In this document: one piece after another, positions 1 through 7,534 of the stretch
Layout of the letters: each line of letters opens with the position of its first letter
Position numbering within the stretch: position 1 is the first letter of the stretch
Assembly: GCF_050286925.1 (NCBI RefSeq)
Contig: NZ_JBFWFX010000015.1
Location: forward strand, 1-36,105
Length of the DNA stretch: 36,105 nucleotides
Source of the DNA: Caloranaerobacter sp050286925
Lineage (GTDB): Bacteria > Bacillota > Clostridia > Tissierellales > Thermohalobacteraceae
Direction: 5' to 3'
Notes under the pieces: generated by a model
Told to the model about the DNA's origin: nothing
Database searches by the model: none
The model's input: the letters and a program-made list of their open reading frames with translations, nothing else
Translations under genes and position numbers: made by a program

Positions 1-91
1 GACCCCAGATAGACTATCTGGTAGATAGGCCTGAGGTGTAAGGGCAGTAATGCCTTTAGCTGACAGGTACTAATAGGTCGAGGGCTTGACC
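1..91 (+). rRNA. 23S rRNA, 3' end (partial)
   Basis: The window opens inside the large-subunit rRNA. The closing segment, with the run taataggtcgagggcttgacc at 71-91, is the conserved 3' end of bacterial 23S rRNA. The 5S gene follows 130 bases later, as expected in an rrn operon. The exact mature 3' end is inferred from family knowledge and may be off by a few bases. Confidence 0.93.
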
Positions 92-135
92 AGAAAAATA
101 CGCTGTGCAGTTTTGAAGGTGCAAGCACCTTAATG

Positions 136-199
136 TTAAATTTTAAATTGTAAATGTTAAATATTTTGGATATAAGGGTATTTTAAATTTAAAATTTAA
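136..199. repeat. AT-only inverted repeat in the 23S-5S spacer
   Basis: The 14-base arm ttaaattttaaatt at 136-149 has its exact reverse complement at 186-199. The arms could pair in the precursor RNA and hold the 36-base middle in a loop, just before a short caatc/gattg hairpin at 204-216 and the 5S start. Low complexity makes chance possible. A role as a pre-rRNA processing structure is only an inference. Confidence 0.4.
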
Positions 200-220
200 A
201 ATTCAATCGAAGATTGCAAA

Positions 221-336
<116 letters not shown>

Positions 337-438
337 TTTTTTTTATTTTTTGATAAAAATTATTACATTGTATATATAGAATAATTCAAAAATAAAAACG
401 CCAATTCTTAATTGATAGTAACTGCCACTTAATACAAG

Positions 439-467
439 TTGTAATTAATTAAAATATGTATTATAAT
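439..467 (+). promoter_or_regulatory. Probable sigma-A promoter of the thioredoxin-like gene
   Basis: A TTGTAA -35 (439-444) and a perfect TATAAT -10 (462-467) are separated by 17 bases. They lie about 100 bases upstream of the gene starting at 569. The flanking region is very AT-rich, so the -35 call is weak. The rest of the 337-568 gap shows nothing beyond the T-run after 5S. Confidence 0.5.
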
Positions 468-568
468 TTTGTATATCATTAAATAAAATTTAATAATAAA
501 AGTTTTATTTGAAAGTATAAAATTAATATTATTTCTTTTGTTTAATTATATAAAGTGGGGGTATATAA

Positions 569-1081
569 ATGGATGTGAGTTGCCTTTATGACAAAGGTGT
601 TTCATTTGATGAGTTTGTAAATAAAGATAAAGACACTTATAGAGAGAAAGCTTTGGAAATTCTAGATAAAATGAAATTAAATGATGATCTAATAAATAAA
701 GTAAAGAGTATTGATAAAAAAATAAAGGTTCTTGTTTGTGCTGAAATATGGTGTCCAGATTGTATGATAAATGTTCCTGTTTTAGCAAAAATGAAACAAC
801 TTAATGATAATATTGATATTTCAATAGTAGAGAAAAATGGCAATGAAGATTTTTTTATTAAATATAGTGAAGAGGACAGAGTGAAAATACCTACTTTTGT
901 ATTTTTTGATGAGAATTTTAAAGAGCTTGGTAGTTTTGTTGAACATCCAAAGAAGATAAAAGATATTATATCTAAAGGTAATCAGCCTAATATCATAGTT
1001 GCTATGAGAAAATATAGAAAAGGAGAATATGCTGAAGAGACATTAAAGGATATATTAGAAATACTGTTGAGGAGTCAGTAG
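569..1081 (+). CDS. Thioredoxin-family protein
   Basis: The 170-residue protein has a cytoplasmic thioredoxin-like fold with no signal peptide. The redox motif is W61-C62-P63-D64-C65, and the expected cis-proline lies in the KIPTF stretch near residue 108. An N-terminal helical extension of about 50 residues precedes the first strand (KVLVCAEIW). Proteins of this shape are usually placed in the Thioredoxin_9 type group; the substrate is unknown. The ATG at 569 follows gtgggggt with suitable spacing. It sits alone between the rRNA operon and a putative glycoside hydrolase 51 bases downstream, with no terminator seen between, so the two may be co-transcribed. A general thiol-disulfide exchange role follows from the CxxC; anything more specific is inference. 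Confidence 0.82.
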   Translation: MDVSCLYDKGVSFDEFVNKDKDTYREKALEILDKMKLNDDLINKVKSIDKKIKVLVCAEIWCPDCMINVPVLAKMKQLNDNIDISIVEKNGNEDFFIKYSEEDRVKIPTFVFFDENFKELGSFVEHPKKIKDIISKGNQPNIIVAMRKYRKGEYAEETLKDILEILLRSQ

Positions 1082-1132
1082 ACTCCTTTATTTATGAGTA
1101 CATAAATAAATAATTTAGGAAAGGTGGAAAGG

Positions 1133-2362
1133 ATGATAGTAAGAAAAAAGTCATTAGTATTAATAACAGTTGTGTTAATGGTTTTTGCTGTGTTTTTCTT
1201 TAATTTTGCTTCTGTCGATTATGCCGATGAAGGGAAACCTGTGATTGAAAAAATGTTTGCTAATTTAGAATCAGAATATATAAATTATTTAGTTCAACCA
1301 GCAACAAATTGGGGAGTATATAAAGAAAAAATCAAAGTAAAGGGAATATATTTAACAGGTAATACTTTGGCTTATGATAAAAGATTTTATAAGCTCTTGG
1401 ATTTAGTAAAAACAACAGAGTTAAATGCAATGGTCATAGATGTAAAAGACGATTTAGGACGTTTAACTTATAAATCTAATGTTGATATGGTTAATGAAAT
1501 TGGAGCAGACAAGCAGGTTAAGGTAGATAATTTCTATGAAAAAATGTCTATATTAAGAGAAAATAATATTTATCCAATTGCAAGAATTGTTACTTTTAAA
1601 GATAGGCTTGCAGGTACAAAAAGACCAGACTTGGCTATAAAGACAAAAGACGGTAAAGTGTGGAGAGATAATAGCGGAAATGCATGGTTAAACCCATATA
1701 ATAGAGAAGCTTGGGAGTATCCTATAAAGATAGCTGAAGAAGCTGCTTTAATGGGATTTAAGGAAATACAATTCGATTATGTAAGGTTTCCTACTGATGG
1801 TAATAGATCTATTATAGACTATGGAGAAGAAAGTATTGGGAAGACAAAAGCTGAAGTAATTGCTGAATTTCTAAAATATGCAAGAGAGAGATTAGAACCT
1901 AAAGGAGTATATGTTTCTGCAGATATTTTTGGTCTGGTTACAACAGTAAAAGATGATATGAGGATAGGGCAGCATTTAGAAACTTTAGCAACAAGTACAG
2001 ATATATTATGTCCAATGGTTTATCCATCTCATTATGCTCTTGGTTCTTATGGAGTTGCTTATCCAGATTCTCAGCCTTATAAAATAGTTTATACAAGTTT
2101 ATCTAGAGCTAAGGCAAGAATAGATAATATAAAAACAGAAGAACCAAAGGCTATTATAAGACCTTGGTTACAAGATTTTTCTGCACCTTGGTTGAAAAAG
2201 CTTTATGGAAAACATTATATTAACTATGGACCTGAACAAATCAGAGCTCAAATAAAAGCAGTATATGATGCAGGTCTTGAAGAATGGATATTCTGGAATG
2301 CGAGTAATAGATATACAGAAGAGGGTTTTGAAAAAAATATAAATGATACAGTTGGTCAGTAG
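1133..2362 (+). CDS. Exported putative glycoside hydrolase (DUF4015-type)
   Basis: The protein of about 409 residues begins with a basic N-terminus and a hydrophobic stretch (LVLITVVLMVFAVFFFNFA), so it is exported or membrane-anchored. The body resembles the putative glycosyl hydrolase TIM-barrel family often labelled DUF4015. Family-like motifs include PIARIVTFKD, QFDYVRFPTDG and, near the end, EEWIFWNASNRYT. The acidic residues in these motifs are candidate catalytic residues. A GTG at 1124 is in frame, but aaaggtgg (1120-1127) is placed as the ribosome binding site for the ATG at 1133, so the shorter start is chosen. The substrate is unknown; cell-wall or spore polysaccharide is only a guess. 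A strong terminator follows at once. Confidence 0.8.
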   Translation: MIVRKKSLVLITVVLMVFAVFFFNFASVDYADEGKPVIEKMFANLESEYINYLVQPATNWGVYKEKIKVKGIYLTGNTLAYDKRFYKLLDLVKTTELNAMVIDVKDDLGRLTYKSNVDMVNEIGADKQVKVDNFYEKMSILRENNIYPIARIVTFKDRLAGTKRPDLAIKTKDGKVWRDNSGNAWLNPYNREAWEYPIKIAEEAALMGFKEIQFDYVRFPTDGNRSIIDYGEESIGKTKAEVIAEFLKYARERLEPKGVYVSADIFGLVTTVKDDMRIGQHLETLATSTDILCPMVYPSHYALGSYGVAYPDSQPYKIVYTSLSRAKARIDNIKTEEPKAIIRPWLQDFSAPWLKKLYGKHYINYGPEQIRAQIKAVYDAGLEEWIFWNASNRYTEEGFEKNINDTVGQ

Positions 2363-2390
2363 AAGGCTAGAGTAGTTCTAGCCTTTCTTT
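2363..2390 (+). terminator. Intrinsic terminator
   Basis: A perfect 9-bp stem, aaggctaga (2363-2371) with tctagcctt (2377-2385), has a 5-base loop and is followed by a T-rich tail. It starts at the stop codon of the putative glycoside hydrolase and separates it from nrdJ. Confidence 0.85.
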
Positions 2391-2408
2391 GTGAAATAAA
2401 TATTTAAC

Positions 2409-2437
2409 TTTACACAAGAATCATATAGTGCTACAAT
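2409..2437 (+). promoter_or_regulatory. nrdJ promoter
   Basis: TTTACA (2409-2414), a 17-base spacer and TACAAT (2432-2437) give a near-consensus sigma-A promoter about 53 bases before the nrdJ start. The -10 lies inside the first NrdR-like palindrome, which fits repression by occlusion. Confidence 0.68.
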
Positions 2438-2476
2438 ATATTGTAGCAAACACACGACATATACTACATATAGTAT
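2429..2476 (+). promoter_or_regulatory. Tandem NrdR-like boxes
   Basis: Box one is a perfect 20-base palindrome at 2429-2448 with core acaatatattgt. Box two is atactacatatagtat at 2461-2476, with one mismatched pair. Their centres are 30 bases apart, close to three helical turns. NrdR is known to bind paired boxes of this type upstream of ribonucleotide reductase genes. Box one covers the -10 element and box two the early transcript. No nrdR gene is in the window, so the regulator is inferred. Confidence 0.7.
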
Positions 2477-2489
2477 CGGAGGTGCTCTG

Positions 2490-4808
2490 ATGAATCTTAC
2501 GGATAATGCTTTGAAAGTACTTGAGAAAAGATATCTTACTAAAGATTTAGAAGGTAATGTTATTGAAACTCCAGATGAAATGTTTAAAAGGGTAGCACAT
2601 CATATAGCAAAAGCTGATTTATTATATGATAAAGATAGTGATGTGCAAAAAACAGAAAAAGAATTTTATGATATGATGGTAAATCTTGAATTTTTACCTA
2701 ATTCACCAACACTAATGAATGCTGGAAAAGAGTTAGGACAGCTTTCTGCATGTTTTGTTTTACCTGTAGAAGATTCAATGGAAGGGATTTTTGATGCTAT
2801 TAAAAATGCAGCTTTAATACATAAATCTGGTGGAGGAACAGGTTTTAGTTTTTCAAGATTAAGAGCAAGAGGTTCTACTGTTAGATCAACAGGTGGTGTT
2901 GCATCAGGACCTGTTAGTTTTATGAAAGTTTTTAATTCAGCTACAGAAGCAGTCAAGCAGGGTGGTACAAGAAGAGGAGCGAATATGGGTATTCTTAGAG
3001 TGGATCACCCTGATATATTGGAATTTATAGAATGTAAAAAGGATAATAATGAAATTACTAATTTTAATATTAGTGTAGGTATAACAGAAAAATTTATGGA
3101 AGCAGTTGAAAAAGGAGAAGATTATGAACTTATAGACCCAAATACTAAAACTGTTAAGGGAAAACTTAATGCTAGAGATGTTTTTAATAAAATAGTTGAA
3201 ATGGCATGGACTAATGGAGAACCAGGAATAGTTTTCTTAGATAGATTAAACAAATTTAATCCAACTCCTGGTTTAGGTGAAATTGAAAGTACAAATCCGT
3301 GTGGCGAGCAGCCATTACTTCCTTATGAATCATGCAATTTAGGTTCTATTAACTTATCTAAAATGATTAAAGAAGGACCAAATGGATATGAAATTGATTA
3401 TGAGAAATTAGGCGATATAGTAGATAAGGCTGTTCATTTCTTAGATAATGTTATAGATGTTAACAAATATCCATTACCAGAAATAGAAAAAATGACTAAG
3501 AGTACTAGAAAAATTGGATTAGGCGTAATGGGATTTGCAGACCTTTTAATTTATTTAGGGATTCCTTATAATTCACAAGAAGCTGTAGATTTAGCTGACA
3601 ATTTAATGAAATTTATTAATGAAAGAGCTACTAAAAAATCTATTGAATTAGCCAAGTTAAGAGGAGTTTTCCCAGCATATGACAAAAGTATTTATGTAGA
3701 AAAAGGTATAAAAATCAGAAATGCCACAAGAACTACTATAGCTCCAACTGGAACTATAAGTATTATTGCTGGTACCAGTAGTGGAATTGAACCTTTATTT
3801 GCTGTATCTTATGTTAGAAATGTAATGGATAATGATAAGTTAATAGAAGTACATCCTTTATTTAAGAAGATTGCAAAAGAAAGAGGATTCTATTCGGAAG
3901 AACTTATGGAAAGAATAGCTGAAGAAGGTTCTTTAGCTCACATAGATAGTATACCTGAAGACATAAAGAGGATTTTCGTAACTGCTCATGATATATCACC
4001 GTTATGGCATGTTAAAATGCAGGCTGCTTTCCAAAAACATGTAGACAATGCGGTATCTAAAACAGTTAATTTTAGAAATGAGGCAACAAAAGAAGATGTA
4101 AAAGAAGTATATACTTTAGCATATAAATTAGGGTGCAAGGGTGTAACAATATATAGAGATGGAAGTAGAGCTAATCAAGTTTTAAGTACTGCAAAAGGCA
4201 AAGATGAAAATAAAAAAGAACAAAAAGAAATGAAAATAAAACCTAGAATGAGACCTGAAATTACAAAAGGTATTACTGAAAAGGTAAGAATAGGATGCGG
4301 TAACTTATACATTACAGTTAATTATGATGATAAAGGTATTTGTGAAGTCTTCACTAATCTTGGAAGAGCAGGAGGATGCCCGAGTCAAAGTGAAGCGACA
4401 AGTAGACTTATATCTATAGCATTAAGAGCAGGTTTAGATGTAAAATCAATTATTGAGCAATTAAAGGGAATAAGATGTCATTCAACATTAAGACAAAGAG
4501 CTACAAATAAAGATATTAAAGTACTTTCTTGCCCTGATGCTATAGGTAAGGCATTAGAAAGAGTAATGAATACTTATGTTGAAGTTAAAGATCAAGCAGT
4601 AAACGATATTGCCTTGGAAATAGAGCAAGGGGTTGAGGAAAAAGAGAAGTTAGTATATACTAATTCTCAAAAGATAGATTCTTCAATCGAAGAAATATCA
4701 GTTAGTTTTGAAGATAATAGCGGCAGATGCCCTGAATGCGGAAGTAAAGTAGAACATGAAGGTGGATGTATGGTTTGTAGAAGTTGTGGATATTCTAAAT
4801 GCGGTTAA
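2490..4808 (+). CDS. nrdJ: Adenosylcobalamin-dependent (class II) ribonucleotide reductase
   Basis: This 772-residue enzyme reduces ribonucleotides to deoxyribonucleotides using coenzyme B12 to generate the active-site thiyl radical. Visible landmarks are C88 in LSACFVLP; the substrate-site stretch GGTRRGANMGILRVDHPDI; and the catalytic NPCGEQPLLPYESCNLGSIN loop, where C271 and E273 match the family's thiyl cysteine and glutamate. The C-terminus carries CPECG...CMVCRSCGYSKCG, the zinc-binding and redox-shuttle cysteines of this subfamily. The ATG follows ggaggtg with good spacing. It stands alone, between terminators, behind paired NrdR-like boxes. A class II enzyme does not need oxygen, which fits an anaerobe. 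Confidence 0.97.
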   Translation: MNLTDNALKVLEKRYLTKDLEGNVIETPDEMFKRVAHHIAKADLLYDKDSDVQKTEKEFYDMMVNLEFLPNSPTLMNAGKELGQLSACFVLPVEDSMEGIFDAIKNAALIHKSGGGTGFSFSRLRARGSTVRSTGGVASGPVSFMKVFNSATEAVKQGGTRRGANMGILRVDHPDILEFIECKKDNNEITNFNISVGITEKFMEAVEKGEDYELIDPNTKTVKGKLNARDVFNKIVEMAWTNGEPGIVFLDRLNKFNPTPGLGEIESTNPCGEQPLLPYESCNLGSINLSKMIKEGPNGYEIDYEKLGDIVDKAVHFLDNVIDVNKYPLPEIEKMTKSTRKIGLGVMGFADLLIYLGIPYNSQEAVDLADNLMKFINERATKKSIELAKLRGVFPAYDKSIYVEKGIKIRNATRTTIAPTGTISIIAGTSSGIEPLFAVSYVRNVMDNDKLIEVHPLFKKIAKERGFYSEELMERIAEEGSLAHIDSIPEDIKRIFVTAHDISPLWHVKMQAAFQKHVDNAVSKTVNFRNEATKEDVKEVYTLAYKLGCKGVTIYRDGSRANQVLSTAKGKDENKKEQKEMKIKPRMRPEITKGITEKVRIGCGNLYITVNYDDKGICEVFTNLGRAGGCPSQSEATSRLISIALRAGLDVKSIIEQLKGIRCHSTLRQRATNKDIKVLSCPDAIGKALERVMNTYVEVKDQAVNDIALEIEQGVEEKEKLVYTNSQKIDSSIEEISVSFEDNSGRCPECGSKVEHEGGCMVCRSCGYSKCG

Positions 4809-4863
4809 AAATAAGCCATCTAGGAAACGTAGAAATCAATTTACAGTCCTAGATGGCTTATTT
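4809..4863 (+). terminator. Long-stem inverted repeat after nrdJ, probable terminator
   Basis: A perfect 17-bp stem (4809-4825 with 4847-4863) begins at the base after the nrdJ stop codon and encloses a 21-base loop. The tail is only weakly T-rich, so its terminator strength is uncertain. The large loop is unusual for an intrinsic terminator. Confidence 0.6.
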
Positions 4864-5005
4864 AGTTAATAAGTAGTTTATTAACGTTGGAAATATTATC
4901 AGGTAACAAAGCTACTGATGCAACATGAACGTATGATGATAAATACTGATATATCTAATGAATTAATGACTATAAATGGAATGTTATAAAGGGGGAGGTA
5001 TAAAG

Positions 5006-5932
5006 TTGATACAACCTAATGAGTTGCATAAAAATATTATAAAAAATATTGGGGAATATGAAATTATAATCAATCACAGAGAAGGAAGTAAAAGAACAGG
5101 TGTATGGAAAATTAGAAGCTTATCGAATCAAAGATGTTACTATGTAAAAACTCATTCAAGGAAAAGTAGATGGCATCCAGAGGTTTTTGCTTATAGAAAT
5201 TGGATTCCAGAGATTTTACCTTATGCTCCAGAATTGATTGAAAGCTTTGAAGGAGACGATTGGCAAGGAATTTTGATAACATCCTTAGATGGTGTAACAA
5301 TGAGGGAAACAAATCTGTCTCAAAAACAAGAAGAAAAGGCATATTATAAAGCTGGAGAACTTACTAAACTATTACATACAAAATTCAAAGGCACCTATTT
5401 TGGAAGGCCAGACTGCAATGGGAACCCAATTGAGATATTTCATCATACTGACCCTGTTTACTATATAAAAAAATCGCTTATAGATTTATATGAAAAAGGT
5501 AAAAAACTAAATTGCTTTAACTCTAAGGAGTCTTTTTTAGCAGAGTGGGCAATTGAAAATGTAGATATATTTAAGGATACTCATCCTGTTCCTATTAGTT
5601 GGGATTCGACTCCTAATAATTGGTTAGTTAATAAGCATGGAGAATTCATTGGAATGATAGATTTTGAAAATATGCTTTGGGGGATACCAGCAGATAATTT
5701 CACAATACTTTTTGAACGTTACTTTTCACAATCACCTAGGGGAAAAGAAGCATTTTTTAGAGGATATGGGTTAAATGATATTAAAGATATGAAACTTCAA
5801 ATCAAAATAACATGCATAAAGATGGGATTAGCTGACTTGATATGGGGACTAGAGAACAAAGATGATAGAGTTGTTAAGTTAGGAAAACAAATGTTAGAAT
5901 CTATAGATGAATTTACAGAGTTAGAGATATAG
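5006..5932 (+). CDS. APH-like kinase-fold protein
   Basis: The 308-residue protein resembles the aminoglycoside/choline phosphotransferase superfamily. An N-lobe segment, GVWKIRSLSNQRCYYVKTH, contains the likely nucleotide-binding lysine. The C-lobe has ISWDSTPNNWLV (D200, N205) and GMIDFENMLWG (D219), in the places of the family's HxDxxxxN catalytic loop and metal-binding aspartate. The usual histidine two residues before the catalytic aspartate is a serine here. An ATG at 4976 is in frame, but the strong site gggggaggt at 4991-4999 fits the TTG at 5006. The substrate cannot be read from sequence, and resistance should not be assumed. It is a lone gene convergent with hisC. I see no clear promoter in the gap upstream. 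Confidence 0.7.
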   Translation: MIQPNELHKNIIKNIGEYEIIINHREGSKRTGVWKIRSLSNQRCYYVKTHSRKSRWHPEVFAYRNWIPEILPYAPELIESFEGDDWQGILITSLDGVTMRETNLSQKQEEKAYYKAGELTKLLHTKFKGTYFGRPDCNGNPIEIFHHTDPVYYIKKSLIDLYEKGKKLNCFNSKESFLAEWAIENVDIFKDTHPVPISWDSTPNNWLVNKHGEFIGMIDFENMLWGIPADNFTILFERYFSQSPRGKEAFFRGYGLNDIKDMKLQIKITCIKMGLADLIWGLENKDDRVVKLGKQMLESIDEFTELEI

Positions 5933-6047
5933 GACTTCGACTAACATGATATTTCAAGACAAACCACAAAAAAGCATGTGGACTGTCGTAAGATAGACAG
6001 CAGTTAATATATGGTAGGGTTTAGATTTTATTTTCTATTGACAAAAT

Positions 6048-6076
6048 TAAGCCATTACCAATAAGGTAATGGCTTA
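6048..6076 (-). terminator. hisC terminator
   Basis: A perfect 12-bp stem, taagccattacc (6048-6059) with ggtaatggctta (6065-6076), has a 5-base loop and overlaps the hisC stop codon. Read on the minus strand, it is followed by a moderately T-rich run. It lies between convergent genes and may act both ways. Confidence 0.75.
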
Positions 6077-7150
6077 TATAACTTCCTTTAAAAGTTTTAT
6101 TAATAATTCATTTTGTTCAGGAGTACCTATAGTTATTCTTACCCATGTATCTTTAATAGGTCTAATTATCATACCTCTCTTTTGAAGTTCTATGAAAACC
6201 TCATTAGCATCACGTTTAACATTAACAAAGATATGATTTGTTTCAGATGGAGCATACTCTAATCCTAAATTTTTGAATTCTTTATATAGATATTCTTTTC
6301 CCTGTTTATTTAATTCATAGCTTTTTTTGATAAAATCCTCATCTTCAAGAGCCGCTATTGCAGCAACTTGAGCTAATTTGTTTACATTAAACGGTCCTCT
6401 AATCTTATTCATGTTATGTATTATTTCTTCATTAGCAAGAGCGTATCCAATTCTTAGTGCGGCTAATCCATATATCTTTGAAAACGTTCTCAAAATAATT
6501 AAATTAGGATAATTTTCAAGTAATTTAATACTATTCTTTGGATAATCATCTCTTGTTACGTATTCATTATATGCTTCATCATATACTATAACTATATTAC
6601 TAGGTACACTTTTTAGAAAATCAAGTAACTTTTCTTCAGTAAACATTGTACCTGTAGGATTGTTTGGATTACATAACCAAATTAATTTTGTTTTGTCTGT
6701 TATTGCTTTTTTCATACCTTCTAGATCATAAGTCCAATCTTTAAGAGGTACTATTACAGGCTTTCCGCCCATCATTTTAGTTGTAGTTATGTATCTAGGG
6801 AAAGTTAAGTCAGCCATTATAACTTCATCATCTTTATTTATAAAAGTTTTTGCAATAATATCAACCATTTCATCTGAACCGCTGCTTGGTAAAATTTGAG
6901 TTGTTTTAAGTCCTGTTTTTTTTGCAAGTGCTTCTTTCAATAAAGTAGCATTCCCATCCGGATATAGAGCTAAATTTTCAGCAGCTTTTTTAACAGCTTC
7001 TATTGCTTTAGGAGAAGAACCTAGTGGATTTTCATTAGATGCTAATTTAATTACATTTTCTATACCATACTCCCTTTTTACATCTTCAATAGGTTTTCCC
7101 GGTTTGTAAGCCTGTAAGTCTTTTAATTCCTCTCTAAAAGTTAAAGTCAT
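6074..7150 (-). CDS. hisC: Histidinol-phosphate aminotransferase
   Basis: The 358-residue PLP-dependent, fold-type I aminotransferase interconverts imidazole acetol phosphate and histidinol phosphate in histidine synthesis. Visible marks are ASNENPLG and ALYPDG near the N-terminus, NPNNPTG, DEAYNEY, and the PLP-lysine segment RTFSKIYGLAALRIGYA. An in-frame ATG lies six codons upstream, but gggagggtg is spaced correctly for the ATG at 7150, so that is preferred. There are no other his genes nearby. Such orphan HisC-like enzymes often also act on aromatic amino acids, so the substrate is less sure than the family. A -10-like TATAAT lies upstream on the minus strand, without a clear -35. Confidence 0.9.
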   Translation of the reverse strand: MTLTFREELKDLQAYKPGKPIEDVKREYGIENVIKLASNENPLGSSPKAIEAVKKAAENLALYPDGNATLLKEALAKKTGLKTTQILPSSGSDEMVDIIAKTFINKDDEVIMADLTFPRYITTTKMMGGKPVIVPLKDWTYDLEGMKKAITDKTKLIWLCNPNNPTGTMFTEEKLLDFLKSVPSNIVIVYDEAYNEYVTRDDYPKNSIKLLENYPNLIILRTFSKIYGLAALRIGYALANEEIIHNMNKIRGPFNVNKLAQVAAIAALEDEDFIKKSYELNKQGKEYLYKEFKNLGLEYAPSETNHIFVNVKRDANEVFIELQKRGMIIRPIKDTWVRITIGTPEQNELLIKLLKEVI

Positions 7151-7168
7151 TTCCAGCACCCTCCCCAT

Positions 7169-7534
7169 AAAATATTTAAAATTCTATCAATTTTAATTAT
7201 AACATATAAAACAGACAAAATCTTTGAAGTTAAAATTGATTAAAAATTATTATGAAGTTAGGATAAAATCTCTAATTAATAAATAATTATAATATAGATT
7301 TTATTTTAGTATGAAGATTTCTATAGATTAAAAAAATAGGCATATAAATGATATTATTGGACATATTTTTAATAGAACGAGATTTTTGTTTTAAATAAAA
7401 TAGGGAAAATAAGGAATAATAAATTCCTATGAATTAGAAAAAAATTAATAATTAAAAAGGATTTTATTGTATATCGTAGAATATTATTAACAATCAGAAA
7501 ATTAAAAAAACAGAAGTTTGAGGGGGAAAAGGGT
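7169..7534. other. Intergenic region between divergent hisC and the EF-G-like gene
   Basis: These 366 very AT-rich bases hold no supportable open reading frame. The only features I can name are one copy of a short repeat at 7409-7440 and the ribosome binding site gaggggg before 7535. Promoters for both genes must lie here, but no convincing -35/-10 pair stands out for the plus-strand gene. Confidence 0.5.
7409..7440 (+). repeat. Short intergenic repeat, copy A
   Basis: The segment starts ataaggaataat and ends ttcctatgaattagaaa. It aligns with small gaps to segments at 10305-10334 (minus strand) and 28471-28503. Each copy has an AAGG...CCT pair that could form a tiny stem, followed by a conserved ATGRATTA. 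No function is known to me. Confidence 0.45.

Noticed and set aside
4918..4989. A 23-codon plus-strand frame before the APH-like gene
   Set aside because: There is no ribosome binding site, and the frame overlaps the preferred start region of the next gene.
5006..5932. Reading the APH-like gene as an antibiotic resistance determinant
   Set aside because: The superfamily also includes choline kinases and spore coat proteins, the catalytic loop deviates, and there is no mobile or resistance context.
5970..6000. A ctgtc/gacag small hairpin before the hisC terminator
   Set aside because: A 5-bp stem with no T-run is too weak to support a function.
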